The translations under genes were made by a program, and so were the position numbers. DNA of 64,000 bases from Spongiibacter nanhainus (GTDB lineage Bacteria > Pseudomonadota > Gammaproteobacteria > Pseudomonadales > Spongiibacteraceae): NCBI RefSeq assembly GCF_016132545.1, contig NZ_CP066167.1, positions 1,515,001 to 1,579,000 on the forward strand. Direction: 5' to 3'. This document shows, piece by piece, positions 1 through 8,450 of the stretch. Every line of letters begins with the position of its first letter. Position 1 is the stretch's first letter. The notes beneath the pieces are model-generated. The model was not told the origin of the DNA. It made no database searches and saw only the letters and a program-made list of their open reading frames with translations.

Positions 1-870
1 CTGTAATACCGGGCCAATTGCCTTGGCGCCGCCAATGCGCTGGGTGATCTTGTAGGCGATGTTGCCGGCGTCCAGGTCGGGAAAGATATAGACATTGGCC
101 TGTCCGGCGACTGCTGAGCCGGGCGCCTTTTTATCGCCAATTGCCGGCAAAAAGGCGGCGTCAAACTGTATCTCGCCGTCGATGGCCAAATCCGGGGCGG
201 CCTCTTTGGCCAGCTCAAACGCGCGGCGGACTTTGTCGACTCGGGGGTGGCTTGCTGAGCCCCGAGTGGAGAAGGACAGCAGCGCAACTTTGGCAACCTC
301 GCCAGTTAATGCTCGGTGGCTGCGGGCGGTGGTCACCGCGATATCGGCCAGTGACTCGCTGTCCGGGTCGGGATTTACCGCGCAGTCGCCATAGCTCAGT
401 ACCCGGCCATCCTGTAACTCCATCATAAAAAAGCTGGACACCTGGCGGGCGCCGGGGGCCAGCCCCAGGCCTTGAATCCCTGCTCGTAGCACATCGGCGG
501 TGGTGGCTGTGGAGCCGGCGACGCCGCCATCGGCAAAGCCCAGTTTGATCAGCACCGCAGCCAGCAACACAGGATTCTCCAGTTGCTCCCTGGCCAGAGT
601 CTCCGTCATGCCTTTGCTGGCCCGCGCTTCAGTGAAGGCCGCGACGGCCTTGTCTCGCCAGCTATTGGCATCGTCCCGCCGGTTAAAAATCTCGACGCCC
701 GCAGGCGGCTCTGCACCGGGTGGCAGGTCCATTAGTACCGGGCTGACCAGCTGCTGCTCCGCCAAGTCAGCGGCGGCGCGCAGCACCCGCTCGTCATAGT
801 GTTCGGGGAGTAATATGCGCTTTGGTCGTGCCTTTGCCTGTTGGCGGAGTGTATCGATGATGCCTGTCAT
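1..870 (-). CDS. pta: Phosphate acetyltransferase (PTA/PTB domain), C-terminus cut by window edge
   Basis: The minus strand is open from an ATG at 870 to the window edge (290 codons, no stop), so the C-terminus is missing. The translation follows the catalytic domain of E. coli Pta: an N-terminal 'RILLPE' strand, 'KGMTETLAREQLENPVLL', 'YGDCAVNPDPD', 'LSFSTRGS' (with the conserved Ser-Arg pair of the CoA/phosphate site), 'AVAGQANVYIFPDLDAGN' and 'AIGPVLQ'. The enzyme interconverts acetyl-CoA and acetyl phosphate in the cytoplasm. The N-terminal P-loop region of long Pta proteins is absent, so this is the short, single-domain form of about 320 residues; roughly 30 residues lie outside the window. 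A phosphate butyryltransferase is possible from the fold, but the sequence is closer to Pta as I recall it. Confidence 0.85.
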   Translation of the reverse strand, partial: MTGIIDTLRQQAKARPKRILLPEHYDERVLRAAADLAEQQLVSPVLMDLPPGAEPPAGVEIFNRRDDANSWRDKAVAAFTEARASKGMTETLAREQLENPVLLAAVLIKLGFADGGVAGSTATTADVLRAGIQGLGLAPGARQVSSFFMMELQDGRVLSYGDCAVNPDPDSESLADIAVTTARSHRALTGEVAKVALLSFSTRGSASHPRVDKVRRAFELAKEAAPDLAIDGEIQFDAAFLPAIGDKKAPGSAVAGQANVYIFPDLDAGNIAYKITQRIGGAKAIGPVLQ

Positions 871-1179
871 GAAGTGCTCTGCGTTTCCGAGTTTGTTTTA
901 TGGGGGGGGCCAAGGGCTGACATTGTAGCTAAAACTGCTGCTTGTCGCTGTTGTGGCGAGGCTGGCGCGCTTTGACAGAGTTATCGGGCTTTATCCGGCT
1001 GCGACGATGTGGTAATTTAAAGGGTACAAATGTGTCTAAATGAGTGCGCGCCGTGACTTTTACCCGACCTCCATCGCGAGGAAGGGCGGCAATCAATGCA
1101 AAGTTAGCAATGCAAAGTTAGGCGTTTTTGTCTCGATTCCGACTATAAAAGTAATAGCTACATAGCAAGAGAGAATACT
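871..1179. promoter_or_regulatory. Divergent intergenic region (pta / monooxygenase)
   Basis: No gene is visible here. It must hold promoters for pta (leftward) and the monooxygenase (rightward). Two features stand out. A 10-bp sequence GGTACAAATG at 1023-1032 recurs in the TonB-receptor promoter. A 14-bp perfect tandem direct repeat (CAATGCAAAGTTAG) occupies 1094-1107 and 1108-1121, about 60-75 bases upstream of the monooxygenase start. An A/T-rich TATAAA lies at 1144-1149, but no well-spaced -35 box accompanies it. Either repeat could be an operator. Confidence 0.4.
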
Positions 1180-2682
1180 GTGGACAAGCAAACGAACAAT
1201 GCTGATCAGCAAGCAAGTAGCGAGGCCGGACTAGGCGAGAACTCGACAGATCTATTGATCATCGGCGCCGGGTTTTCCGGTCTGGCTATGGCTGCTCTGG
1301 CAAAGGACGCGGGTTTTAGCATCCGCATGCTGGAGAAGGGGAGCGATGTCGGTGGCGTGTGGCGGGAGAACACCTACCCCGGCGCGGCCTGTGATGTGCC
1401 TTGGTATCTGTATTCGTTCTCGTTTTTCCGCGAGTCGATATTCTCCCGGCCCTATCCCCAGCAGCCGGAAATACTGCAGTACCAGCAGGATTTAGCGCGA
1501 CATTACGATCTGTACTCACACACTGAATTTGGCGTAGAGGTAGAGCGGGCCCAGTGGCACGAAGACGAGCGCTATTGGGAAGTGGTGACCAAGGCCGGTG
1601 AGCGCTACGTTGCCAAGTCACTGGTCTCGGCAGTTGGGGTCTTGAGTCGGCCCGCCTGGCCGAATATTCCCGGCATGGAAACGTTCTCGGGTGAGATGTT
1701 TCACTCTGCGCAGTGGCGCCATGATGTTCTACTGGCGGGGAAACGTATCGGTGTTGTAGGCACCGGTGCCAGTGCCGTGCAGTTCGTCCCGGAGGTCGCC
1801 AAAGAGGCCGGAGAACTGACTGTTTTTCAGCGCAGCCCCCAGTATATTCTGCCCAGGTTGGACTCGCCTCATAGCGGCCTAAAGCGGAAGCTATTTAAGC
1901 GTTATCCCGCTTTGGTGGAGGTCTATCGCCAAGCCTGGTGGCGCTACGGCGAGTGGCTCACCAATACCTTCAAGGGCAAGAACTTGGTGTCTACCGTGAT
2001 CCGCGGTTGGTGCGCCTTGAAACGCTATATGGCGATCCGCGACCCGGAATTGCGTAAAAAATTAACGCCAGACTATGCGCCGGGCTGTAAGCGCATTCTC
2101 TTTGCCGACGATTACTACAAGGCCTTTGGCAGAGACAATGTACACCTGCATACCGACGGCATCGACCACATTGAGGAAGACGCCGTGGTGGACACCAAGG
2201 GTCAAAAGCATCCGGTGGATGTGCTGATTATGGGCACGGGGTTCAAGGCCACCGAGTTTTTGGCGCCGATGACGGTGACGGGGCGCAGTGGCCAAAGTTT
2301 ACACGAGCACTGGCAGCCCATCGCCAGAGCTTATCTCGGCATGACCGTCCCCAACTTCCCCAACTTTTTCATGATGTACGGCCCCAATACCAACCTGGGC
2401 AGTAACTCCATTACCTTTATGATCGAGTGCCAAGCCAATTACATTGTTCAGGCGCTGCAGCGCATTCGCGAGGGCGAAGAGCTGGAAGTGCGGGAAGAGG
2501 TGTATCGCAGTTACAACGAGGAAATGCAGGGCCGTCTGTCACGCTTGGTGTGGGCGCAGGGCTGTGGTACCTGGTACACCACTGGGGACGGACTTAACCC
2601 CACCAACTGGCCCGGCAAAACCCGGGAGTACTGGAATCGCACCGCCTCATTCCAACGTGAAGATTATCATCCGGCCGGATAG
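1180..2682 (+). CDS. Flavin-containing Baeyer-Villiger-type monooxygenase
   Basis: This 500-residue cytoplasmic flavoprotein monooxygenase uses FAD and NADPH. The FAD-binding GAGFSG is at residues 29-34, and the NADPH-site Rossmann motif GTGASA is near 194-199. Between them lies FSGEMFHSAQW (169-179), which fits the F-x-G-x3-H-x3-W fingerprint of type I Baeyer-Villiger monooxygenases. The 'MYGPNTNLGS' segment near the C-terminus is typical of the family. Such enzymes insert oxygen beside a ketone to give an ester or lactone. The substrate cannot be read from sequence; a steroid or terpenoid ketone is plausible given the steroid cluster 17 kb away. The start is GTG at 1180, with an AAGAGAGA ribosome-binding stretch just upstream. 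It faces the TonB receptor/TetR pair, and the two genes share a promoter motif. Confidence 0.85.
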   Translation: MDKQTNNADQQASSEAGLGENSTDLLIIGAGFSGLAMAALAKDAGFSIRMLEKGSDVGGVWRENTYPGAACDVPWYLYSFSFFRESIFSRPYPQQPEILQYQQDLARHYDLYSHTEFGVEVERAQWHEDERYWEVVTKAGERYVAKSLVSAVGVLSRPAWPNIPGMETFSGEMFHSAQWRHDVLLAGKRIGVVGTGASAVQFVPEVAKEAGELTVFQRSPQYILPRLDSPHSGLKRKLFKRYPALVEVYRQAWWRYGEWLTNTFKGKNLVSTVIRGWCALKRYMAIRDPELRKKLTPDYAPGCKRILFADDYYKAFGRDNVHLHTDGIDHIEEDAVVDTKGQKHPVDVLIMGTGFKATEFLAPMTVTGRSGQSLHEHWQPIARAYLGMTVPNFPNFFMMYGPNTNLGSNSITFMIECQANYIVQALQRIREGEELEVREEVYRSYNEEMQGRLSRLVWAQGCGTWYTTGDGLNPTNWPGKTREYWNRTASFQREDYHPAG

Positions 2683-2699
2683 CTGCGGCCGGCCTGACT

Positions 2700-3341
2700 T
2701 CACGACGGCGTGACGTATAAGTTCAGGTAGGCAACCATGGCACGGCCGGACTCCCGGCCGTATTGATCGTCGATGTAGCCGTGGTAAAGATTGGACACTC
2801 TGAATACAGAGGTGGCAATGTCCACCGCTAGAGAGGCGACATCCGGCTCAGTGGGCACCTGAATACCTCGCTCGTTGAGAAGATCGTTAAGTATCCCCCC
2901 CAACTTTTTGATGGAGTACTCGGTGGCCCGAAAGCTCTCATCGGTGACAGCGCCGCCGAGTATCAGCAGTCGCGATACCGGGTTGGCGTTGTGAAACTTA
3001 GCGCCCTCTGTATTGAGCCTTGTTACCACCTCTTCCCAGTGAAGGTCCTTGCTTTGCAGCTCCGCGTGGTTGACCAAGTAGGCCTCTAAGCGATCTAGGT
3101 AGGTCTTGGTGAGCTCATTGAGAATGGCATAGGGCGAGGGGAAGAACTTATAGATACTGCGCCGGGTGTAGCCCAATCGCTCGGCCAACACCGGAATCGA
3201 AAAACCTGTCAGTCCCTCTTCACCCAGCAATTTATCAGCTTCTTCCAAAACTGAATGATAGCGGCGCTCCCCAGCGCGACGCTGGGGTTGAACCGCTTGT
3301 GCCCTGGGGTTGAGGGGGCGGAGTGACGTTGTGCTACTCAA
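2700..3341 (-). CDS. TetR-family transcriptional regulator
   Basis: This 213-residue protein has an N-terminal TetR helix-turn-helix at about residues 27-75 ('GFSIPVLAERLGYTRRSIYKFF'-type segment), preceded by a basic, Arg-rich tail. The C-terminal helical domain, which would bind ligand and dimerise, is not recognisable by substrate. The gene begins only 4 bases after the TonB-receptor stop, so the two are co-transcribed. Its stop is 17 bases from the stop of the convergent monooxygenase gene. I infer that it senses a compound taken up by the receptor and/or processed by the monooxygenase and represses both. The shared GGTACAAATG motif in the two outer promoters is a candidate operator. Confidence 0.85.
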   Translation of the reverse strand: MSSTTSLRPLNPRAQAVQPQRRAGERRYHSVLEEADKLLGEEGLTGFSIPVLAERLGYTRRSIYKFFPSPYAILNELTKTYLDRLEAYLVNHAELQSKDLHWEEVVTRLNTEGAKFHNANPVSRLLILGGAVTDESFRATEYSIKKLGGILNDLLNERGIQVPTEPDVASLAVDIATSVFRVSNLYHGYIDDQYGRESGRAMVAYLNLYVTPS

Positions 3342-3345
3342 CAGC

Positions 3346-5712
3346 TTAAAAGCTCCATTTTACTTGTAATCCGTAAGCGCGCGGCGGCGCGATGGTGCGT
3401 TGTACACCGAAGTCGGTGACAAAGATGCCGTTGGTGTAGCGCTCATCCGTCAGGTTGTACACCGACAGGGTGGTGCGCAAGTCCCAGGCGAGGTAATCAT
3501 AACTGATACGGGCATCGATGGTGTCATACGCTTCTTGCATACTCAGCTTGCGATTGCCGGGCTCAAAGAAGAAGTCGTCAGTGTAGTAGTAGTCGGCAGC
3601 GGCTTCCAGGGTACCACCGGGCACACCCCAGGTTTTGCTCAGCGAGGCGGCAACGGTAAAGTCTGGTGAGCGGATAATCTGGCTGCCCGAGAAATCGTTG
3701 GTGTTGGAGAAAACACCGGCCTCGTTGTAGCCTGACGCGTTGCTAAAATCCTCGTAGCGGGCGTGCAGGTAGGAGATACCGCCGGTCAGTACCAAGTCAT
3801 CGATCAGTGACGGGAACAATTGCACCAGGCCATCGATCTCTGCACCGTAAATTTCTGAGGCACCAGCGTTTTGCAGAGCGACAACCCCGCCTTCAAAGAA
3901 GGACACAAACTGTTGCTGGAGGTTGTCTACTTCATAATAGAAAGCCGCGGCGTTAAAGCGCACTTGCCCCTGGCGGAAAGTGCTCTTCATCCCCATCTCG
4001 TAGGCGACAATTTCCTCGGGCTTAACGTAGTCAGCGGAATCGTAGATCGACACTGAATTGTAGGTACTGGCCTTGATAGCCTCCTGCCAGGACACAAACA
4101 GCATTACGTCGCTGTCGAAGGGGCGCATCTCAATAGACACTTTGGGGCTCAAGCTACGGGTGACATCGGTGGCGGGGTAGGGGTTGCCGTCACTGTCGGT
4201 GGCGTTGTTGGTGTTGTCTAGCAGGGGTAGCGTCGAGCCGTCGGTTAGCAGCAAACCGGATGTCGACTTTTCGATATAGCGCTCTTCATCCTGGTGGCGC
4301 AGGCCCAAAGTGACGTTTAGCCAATCGGTTACCGAAATCGTCGCCTGACCAAAGGCGGCTACCGAGTTGGTGCCGACCAGGCCCACCATGCGCAGCGGTC
4401 CGTTGGGTAGGGGGGCAATATCGCCGAGCAGTTCACCTAGCCCTAGCGGCAGGGACAGGCCCAGCAGTGTGCCATTGTTTACGTCGATGCCGCCCAAATA
4501 GAAATCCAGCGCCGCAAAACCGCTGATGCCGGCATAGTAATAGCCGCCCAGAATCCACTCCAGCCAGCTTGGTCCCGTCTCGCCATTAGACAATAGTTGG
4601 ATCTCAGCAGACTCGGACTCGATAAACTGATCTGGGGTATCGAAGGCCGACAGTGCCCGCGGGGAACCGTCAAAGTCACGGGAGCCGGCGGTATCCATTT
4701 TTTGCTTGCTGCCCAGTAGTTTTACGTCAAACCACGGCGCGTTGTAGAGCACACTGCCGTAGACCACGTCGTTAGGGTCAGTCTCGGTGTAAACGTTGTA
4801 GTCCAGAGCACCGCGATAGCCGGTTTGAGGTTCTACACCGGCGGTAGCAGCCAAGGCGGAGGGCTCAGTGGTGTAGGCGATGTTACTTCCGCCGCCTTCA
4901 AAGACCAGACGAGTGGCTGCCAGGCGGATATCCCAGTTCTCTCCGGGTTGCCAGCGAATCTTGGCCCGGACACCGGTGCTTTCGTCCCGGGGGATAGAGC
5001 GCGGTGGAGTTCCCACCGTGCCTTTGTAGTAGTTGTCAGACTCGGCGCGCACCGCCGAGATATTGAAGGCCAGGTCATCGGTGACCGGCACATTGGCGTA
5101 GAAACGCAGCATCTGTTTGTCAAAGCTGCCAACCCGGCCGGTAACGTCACCGTAGAAACTGTCGAACTCTGGCTCTTTGGTGTGGATGGAGATCGCGCCA
5201 CCGGTGGCGTTGCGACCAAACAGCGTGCCCTGGGGCCCCTTTAGAACCTCAATCCGTTCCACCGAGCCAAATTGCTGAGCCAGGTTGGAGGCGAAAGGAA
5301 AGTAAATGCCGTCGATATAGGTGGCGACGCTGGGGTCCGCACTGAGGAAGGCGTCGGTGCCGATACCACGCAGGAAGGTGATGACGTAGCTGACCTGGGT
5401 GGTGATGTTGAGCCCCGGGGTAATTTTCTGCAGGTCGGTCTGGTCTTCAATGCCCATGGCATCCAGCTGTTCGCCGCTGAAGGCCTGTATGGAGATGGGG
5501 ATGTCTTGAATGGACTGTTCCCGTTTTTGCGCCGTGACCACGACTTCTTCCAGCATTCTGTTGCGAGAGGTCGGCTTAGTCTCGACTGAGGCAGATGCAG
5601 AGGGGGCCGCCTGGCCAAGGGCGCTTGCCGAGGTACACAGGGCAATGGCGAAGGAGAGCCCCTGAAGGGACCGTAAACGCAGATTTTTCATAGATTCACG
5701 CACTGAATTCAA
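3346..5712 (-). CDS. TonB-dependent outer-membrane receptor
   Basis: This 788-residue receptor has an N-terminal signal peptide (hydrophobic core about 17-33, 'ALGQA' cleavage region), a TonB box ('EEVVVTA', about 55-61) and a plug domain ('IPISIQAFSGEQL', 'LRGIGT', 'VERIEVLKGPQGTLFGRNATGGAI'). A long beta-barrel follows and ends in the outer-membrane C-terminal Phe ('VKWSF'). It belongs to the broad group of receptors used by aromatic- and steroid-degrading Proteobacteria for hydrophobic or iron-bound substrates; the ligand is unknown. A second ATG at codon 8 (MKNLRLRS) would give a more conventional signal peptide and may be the true start. The gene is the first of a two-gene operon with the TetR regulator. 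Confidence 0.9.
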   Translation of the reverse strand: MNSVRESMKNLRLRSLQGLSFAIALCTSASALGQAAPSASASVETKPTSRNRMLEEVVVTAQKREQSIQDIPISIQAFSGEQLDAMGIEDQTDLQKITPGLNITTQVSYVITFLRGIGTDAFLSADPSVATYIDGIYFPFASNLAQQFGSVERIEVLKGPQGTLFGRNATGGAISIHTKEPEFDSFYGDVTGRVGSFDKQMLRFYANVPVTDDLAFNISAVRAESDNYYKGTVGTPPRSIPRDESTGVRAKIRWQPGENWDIRLAATRLVFEGGGSNIAYTTEPSALAATAGVEPQTGYRGALDYNVYTETDPNDVVYGSVLYNAPWFDVKLLGSKQKMDTAGSRDFDGSPRALSAFDTPDQFIESESAEIQLLSNGETGPSWLEWILGGYYYAGISGFAALDFYLGGIDVNNGTLLGLSLPLGLGELLGDIAPLPNGPLRMVGLVGTNSVAAFGQATISVTDWLNVTLGLRHQDEERYIEKSTSGLLLTDGSTLPLLDNTNNATDSDGNPYPATDVTRSLSPKVSIEMRPFDSDVMLFVSWQEAIKASTYNSVSIYDSADYVKPEEIVAYEMGMKSTFRQGQVRFNAAAFYYEVDNLQQQFVSFFEGGVVALQNAGASEIYGAEIDGLVQLFPSLIDDLVLTGGISYLHARYEDFSNASGYNEAGVFSNTNDFSGSQIIRSPDFTVAASLSKTWGVPGGTLEAAADYYYTDDFFFEPGNRKLSMQEAYDTIDARISYDYLAWDLRTTLSVYNLTDERYTNGIFVTDFGVQRTIAPPRAYGLQVKWSF

Positions 5713-5888
5713 GGAATTTATGGTAGTTATTTCGGTTTGTACTTATGTAGGGTTCATTTGTACCTCAGCGGGATTGGGGAGTCAACCGCCCCGCCAGGCC
5801 AGCACGCTAAAAGGTTCTCAGTAAGCGTGTTGTGTCACAGTTTTCTATGATAGAACATCTACGGTTTTAACAATAAGGATGGACCACC
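5713..5888. promoter_or_regulatory. Divergent promoter region (TonB receptor / DUF1993)
   Basis: This 176-base region lies between the leftward receptor gene and the rightward DUF1993 gene. Read on the minus strand it contains GGTACAAATG (5755-5764) and a second GTACAAA (5736-5742), 21 bases apart, about two helical turns on the same face. The 10-mer is identical to one upstream of the monooxygenase (1023-1032). This makes it a candidate operator for the neighbouring TetR protein. No clear -10/-35 pair was identified. Confidence 0.4.
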
Positions 5889-6410
5889 ATGAGCATTTCT
5901 TTGTATGAAATCAGTGTCGGCAGCTATGTGCAGATACTGGAAGGCACGCTAAACGTTCTCGCAAAGGGCGCCGAGTATTTTGCCGATCAGGGTATCGACG
6001 CCGATGCCCTGCTGGATGAGGGCTTGTGCGATGACATGTTGCCTTTGAGCTTTCAGTTGCGCTCCGTCGCCCATCATTCACTGGGCTGCATTCGAGGCCT
6101 GGAGGCCGGGCTATTCCAGCCACCCCCGGAGCAACCGACTCGTAGCTACAGCGAATACCAACAGTGGCTGGCGGAAGTAAAAAGCGAGTTGGAAGGGATC
6201 TCCGCCGACCATCTGGAGTCACTGATGGGCAAGCCGGTGTTGTTTAAAATGGGCGACTTTGAATTGCCCTTCACGGCAGAGAATTTCGTGCTGAGTTTCT
6301 CTCTGCCCAATTTTTATTTTCACGCCACCACGGCCTACAACCTGTTGCGGCAGCGGGGAGTGAAGCTTGGCAAGGCTGACTATTTGGGCCCCATGAAATT
6401 TAACACCTAA
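5889..6410 (+). CDS. DUF1993 family protein
   Basis: This 173-residue soluble protein begins 'MSISLYEISVGSYVQILEGT'-like and carries the 'LSFQLRSVAHHS' segment and the C-terminal 'FYFHATTAYNLLRQRGVKLGKADYLG' pattern of the DUF1993 family, a helical fold related to the DinB-like bundle. No enzymatic function is established for the family. The ATG follows an AAGGAT stretch. It is transcribed alone, with a hairpin terminator 40 bases after the stop, and is divergent from the TonB receptor. I see nothing that links it to a pathway. Confidence 0.8.
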   Translation: MSISLYEISVGSYVQILEGTLNVLAKGAEYFADQGIDADALLDEGLCDDMLPLSFQLRSVAHHSLGCIRGLEAGLFQPPPEQPTRSYSEYQQWLAEVKSELEGISADHLESLMGKPVLFKMGDFELPFTAENFVLSFSLPNFYFHATTAYNLLRQRGVKLGKADYLGPMKFNT

Positions 6411-6446
6411 TCAGGTTCATACCCCGTCGCAGATTCAACCGTTTTC

Positions 6447-6477
6447 GGCGCTCCACAGCGGAGCGCCACATTTTCTA
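6447..6477 (+). terminator. Rho-independent terminator after DUF1993 gene
   Basis: Perfect 8-bp stem GGCGCTCC (6447-6454) / GGAGCGCC (6460-6467) with a 5-base loop, followed by ACATTTTCT. It lies 37 bases after the DUF1993 stop. The T-tract is short, so efficiency is uncertain. Confidence 0.65.
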
Positions 6478-6584
6478 TTCTCGCCGACAGTCATCATACG
6501 TAGCTTTCCGCATGGTCTCTGCTGGGCAACACGGTAGCTTATTGGCCAAATACCGCGCTGCATTCTTTGAGCGTGTAAAACACC

Positions 6585-8408
6585 ATGAGCGAGGATTGTA
6601 CGGCCCGATGCCGTGCTACATATAGCGACTTGAATCAACACTTGACCAATACCAACAACCTGGCCCCAGCGGGGGGTATTGTGGAATCCGAGCTCAAAAC
6701 GACGGGTCATGTGCATGCGGTGGGGAATGAACTCGGCGGTATGATGGCGTTCTCGGACCTGTTCACCGCGCTTGCATACTTTTTTATCCCCGTAGTGCTG
6801 ACGCTATTTATTATTAAACACCGGGAGCTGAAATTTAAGCGCATCCTGGTGATGTTCATTCTGTTTATCCTCGCCTGTGGGCTCCAGCATTTTCTCCACT
6901 TTACCAGCCACTGGTATCCGACACCGCAGCTATTGAACGCGACTATGGCTTTTATGGCCGCGATCTCGGTGATTACAGCGGTGATGATCTTGCCGATACT
7001 GCGTCAAGTCAGCGCTTTTATACAAGAGCGAGGGGAGCTGGAGGAAAGGCTGGCTGCTCACAATGTGGAATTAGAGTCCGCGTTGAGCCTGGCGAATGAC
7101 CGCAAGCTGGCCTTTGAGCAAAGTGAAAGGGCCTTTCGCGCCATTATCTCTGGCGCACCCATCGGCACCGCCGTGGTGACACTGGACGGACGGTTTTCAC
7201 TGGTGAACAAGGCGCTGTGCGACATGTTCGGTTATGTTGCCCGCGAGTTGGAAAAGCTGACCTTTCAGGAGATTACTCACCCCGACGATCTGGATACTGA
7301 CCTCTTTCAGGTGCGCATGCTGTTAGATGGCGTAGCCAACAACTACCGGATGGAAAAGCGCTACATCCGCCGCGACGGTGCAGAAGTGCAAGCCCAGTTA
7401 GATGTAAGTCTGGTTCGAGATGAACAAGGCAATCCGGACTTCTTCGTATCGCAAATTCAGGATATTACCGCCAGCAAGCAGACCCAAAGCGCCCTTAAAG
7501 AGAGCCGCCATCGCTTCCTGAGCTTGCTCAAACACCTGCCTACGGCGGTGGTGGTGCACCGGTCGGACTCCAGCATTGAGTATGTTAATCCCGCCGCGGA
7601 GGACATGCTGGGCTTGACCGAAGATCAGCTGCTGGGTAAGTCGGCAGTCGACCCGGATTGGCATTTTCTCACCGAAGATGGCGACCAGATGCCCTTAGAT
7701 GACTACCCCATCATGAAGGTGTTATCCAGCAAACGCCCGCTATCCAACTATACAACTGGCGTAGTTCAGCGCAAAGATGCACAGGTGCGATGGATGTTAG
7801 TCAATGCGTTCCCGATAAAAACGGCTGCGGGGGCCTTGGATCAAGTCATTGTCAGCTTCATTGACATCACGGAGCACAAAAAACTACAGCAAGCCCTCAA
7901 GGAACAAGCGCAGACTGACCCCCTCACTGGTCTGTTTAACCGGCGCTATTTCCAAGAAACGGCGGCTAGAGAAGTGGCCCAGGCGCGGCGCGCCAATAGC
8001 CCCCTGTCCATCATTGAGTTGGATCTCGATCACTTTAAGCGAATCAACGATCGCTATGGTCACGCTGCGGGGGACAAAGTGTTAGTGGCGCAAAGCGATA
8101 TCATTCGCCAACTGTTAAGGGAGAACGATATTCCTTGCCGGGTTGGCGGTGAAGAGTTTGTGATTATTATGCCGGGCACTGACGCCCACGAGGCGGCATT
8201 TGCCGCCGAGCGCCTGCGCGCTAAGGTGATGTCGGCTGATATTCAGCTGGAGAACCAGCAAATACTGAGATGGACCACCTCATTGGGAGTGGCAAGCCTG
8301 GAGGATGGCGATATCTGTATTGAAGACGTTATCCAGAGGGCCGATCGGGCCCTCTATCAGGCCAAGGCCGATGGCCGTAATTGTGTGTCTGTCGCGGCGA
8401 CGGGTTAA
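6585..8408 (+). CDS. Diguanylate cyclase with ethylene-receptor-like membrane domain, two PAS domains and GGDEF
   Basis: This 607-residue membrane sensor is predicted to make cyclic di-GMP. Three membrane helices (about 57-78, 86-106, 118-140) match the ethylene-binding domain of plant ETR1. D58, Y65, I68-P69, I95, C98 and H102 fall at exactly the ETR1 spacing (D25, Y32, I35-P36, I62, C65, H69); the Cys and His bind the copper cofactor. A coiled-coil linker (about 145-180) leads to two PAS domains (about 180-300 and 305-430) and a GGDEF domain. That domain has metal Asp D480, active-site GGEEF (521-525) and an inhibitory RxxD site (REND, 512-515), so it should be active and product-inhibited. 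ATGs at codons 53 and 54 (6741, 6744) would remove a non-conserved 52-residue leader and may be the true start. No partner gene is adjacent. Confidence 0.88.
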   Translation: MSEDCTARCRATYSDLNQHLTNTNNLAPAGGIVESELKTTGHVHAVGNELGGMMAFSDLFTALAYFFIPVVLTLFIIKHRELKFKRILVMFILFILACGLQHFLHFTSHWYPTPQLLNATMAFMAAISVITAVMILPILRQVSAFIQERGELEERLAAHNVELESALSLANDRKLAFEQSERAFRAIISGAPIGTAVVTLDGRFSLVNKALCDMFGYVARELEKLTFQEITHPDDLDTDLFQVRMLLDGVANNYRMEKRYIRRDGAEVQAQLDVSLVRDEQGNPDFFVSQIQDITASKQTQSALKESRHRFLSLLKHLPTAVVVHRSDSSIEYVNPAAEDMLGLTEDQLLGKSAVDPDWHFLTEDGDQMPLDDYPIMKVLSSKRPLSNYTTGVVQRKDAQVRWMLVNAFPIKTAAGALDQVIVSFIDITEHKKLQQALKEQAQTDPLTGLFNRRYFQETAAREVAQARRANSPLSIIELDLDHFKRINDRYGHAAGDKVLVAQSDIIRQLLRENDIPCRVGGEEFVIIMPGTDAHEAAFAAERLRAKVMSADIQLENQQILRWTTSLGVASLEDGDICIEDVIQRADRALYQAKADGRNCVSVAATG

Positions 8409-8423
8409 CGTCCGGGTCGTGTT

Positions 8424-8450
8424 CCCTGCCGTTCAACAGCTGCGGCAGGG
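8424..8450. terminator. Hairpin between convergent genes
   Basis: Perfect 8-bp stem CCCTGCCG (8424-8431) / CGGCAGGG (8443-8450) with an 11-base loop, located just after the diguanylate cyclase stop and overlapping the last codons of the convergent LOG gene. The 3' flank on the plus strand is CTTTCCC, so it could terminate the cyclase transcript. The T-tract is weak. Confidence 0.45.

Noticed and set aside
2700-3341. TetR regulator as a KstR2-type repressor of the steroid cluster
   Set aside because: It is 16 kb away and co-transcribed with a TonB receptor. Its shared motif is in the local promoters only, and no copy was found upstream of fadD3 or ipdA.
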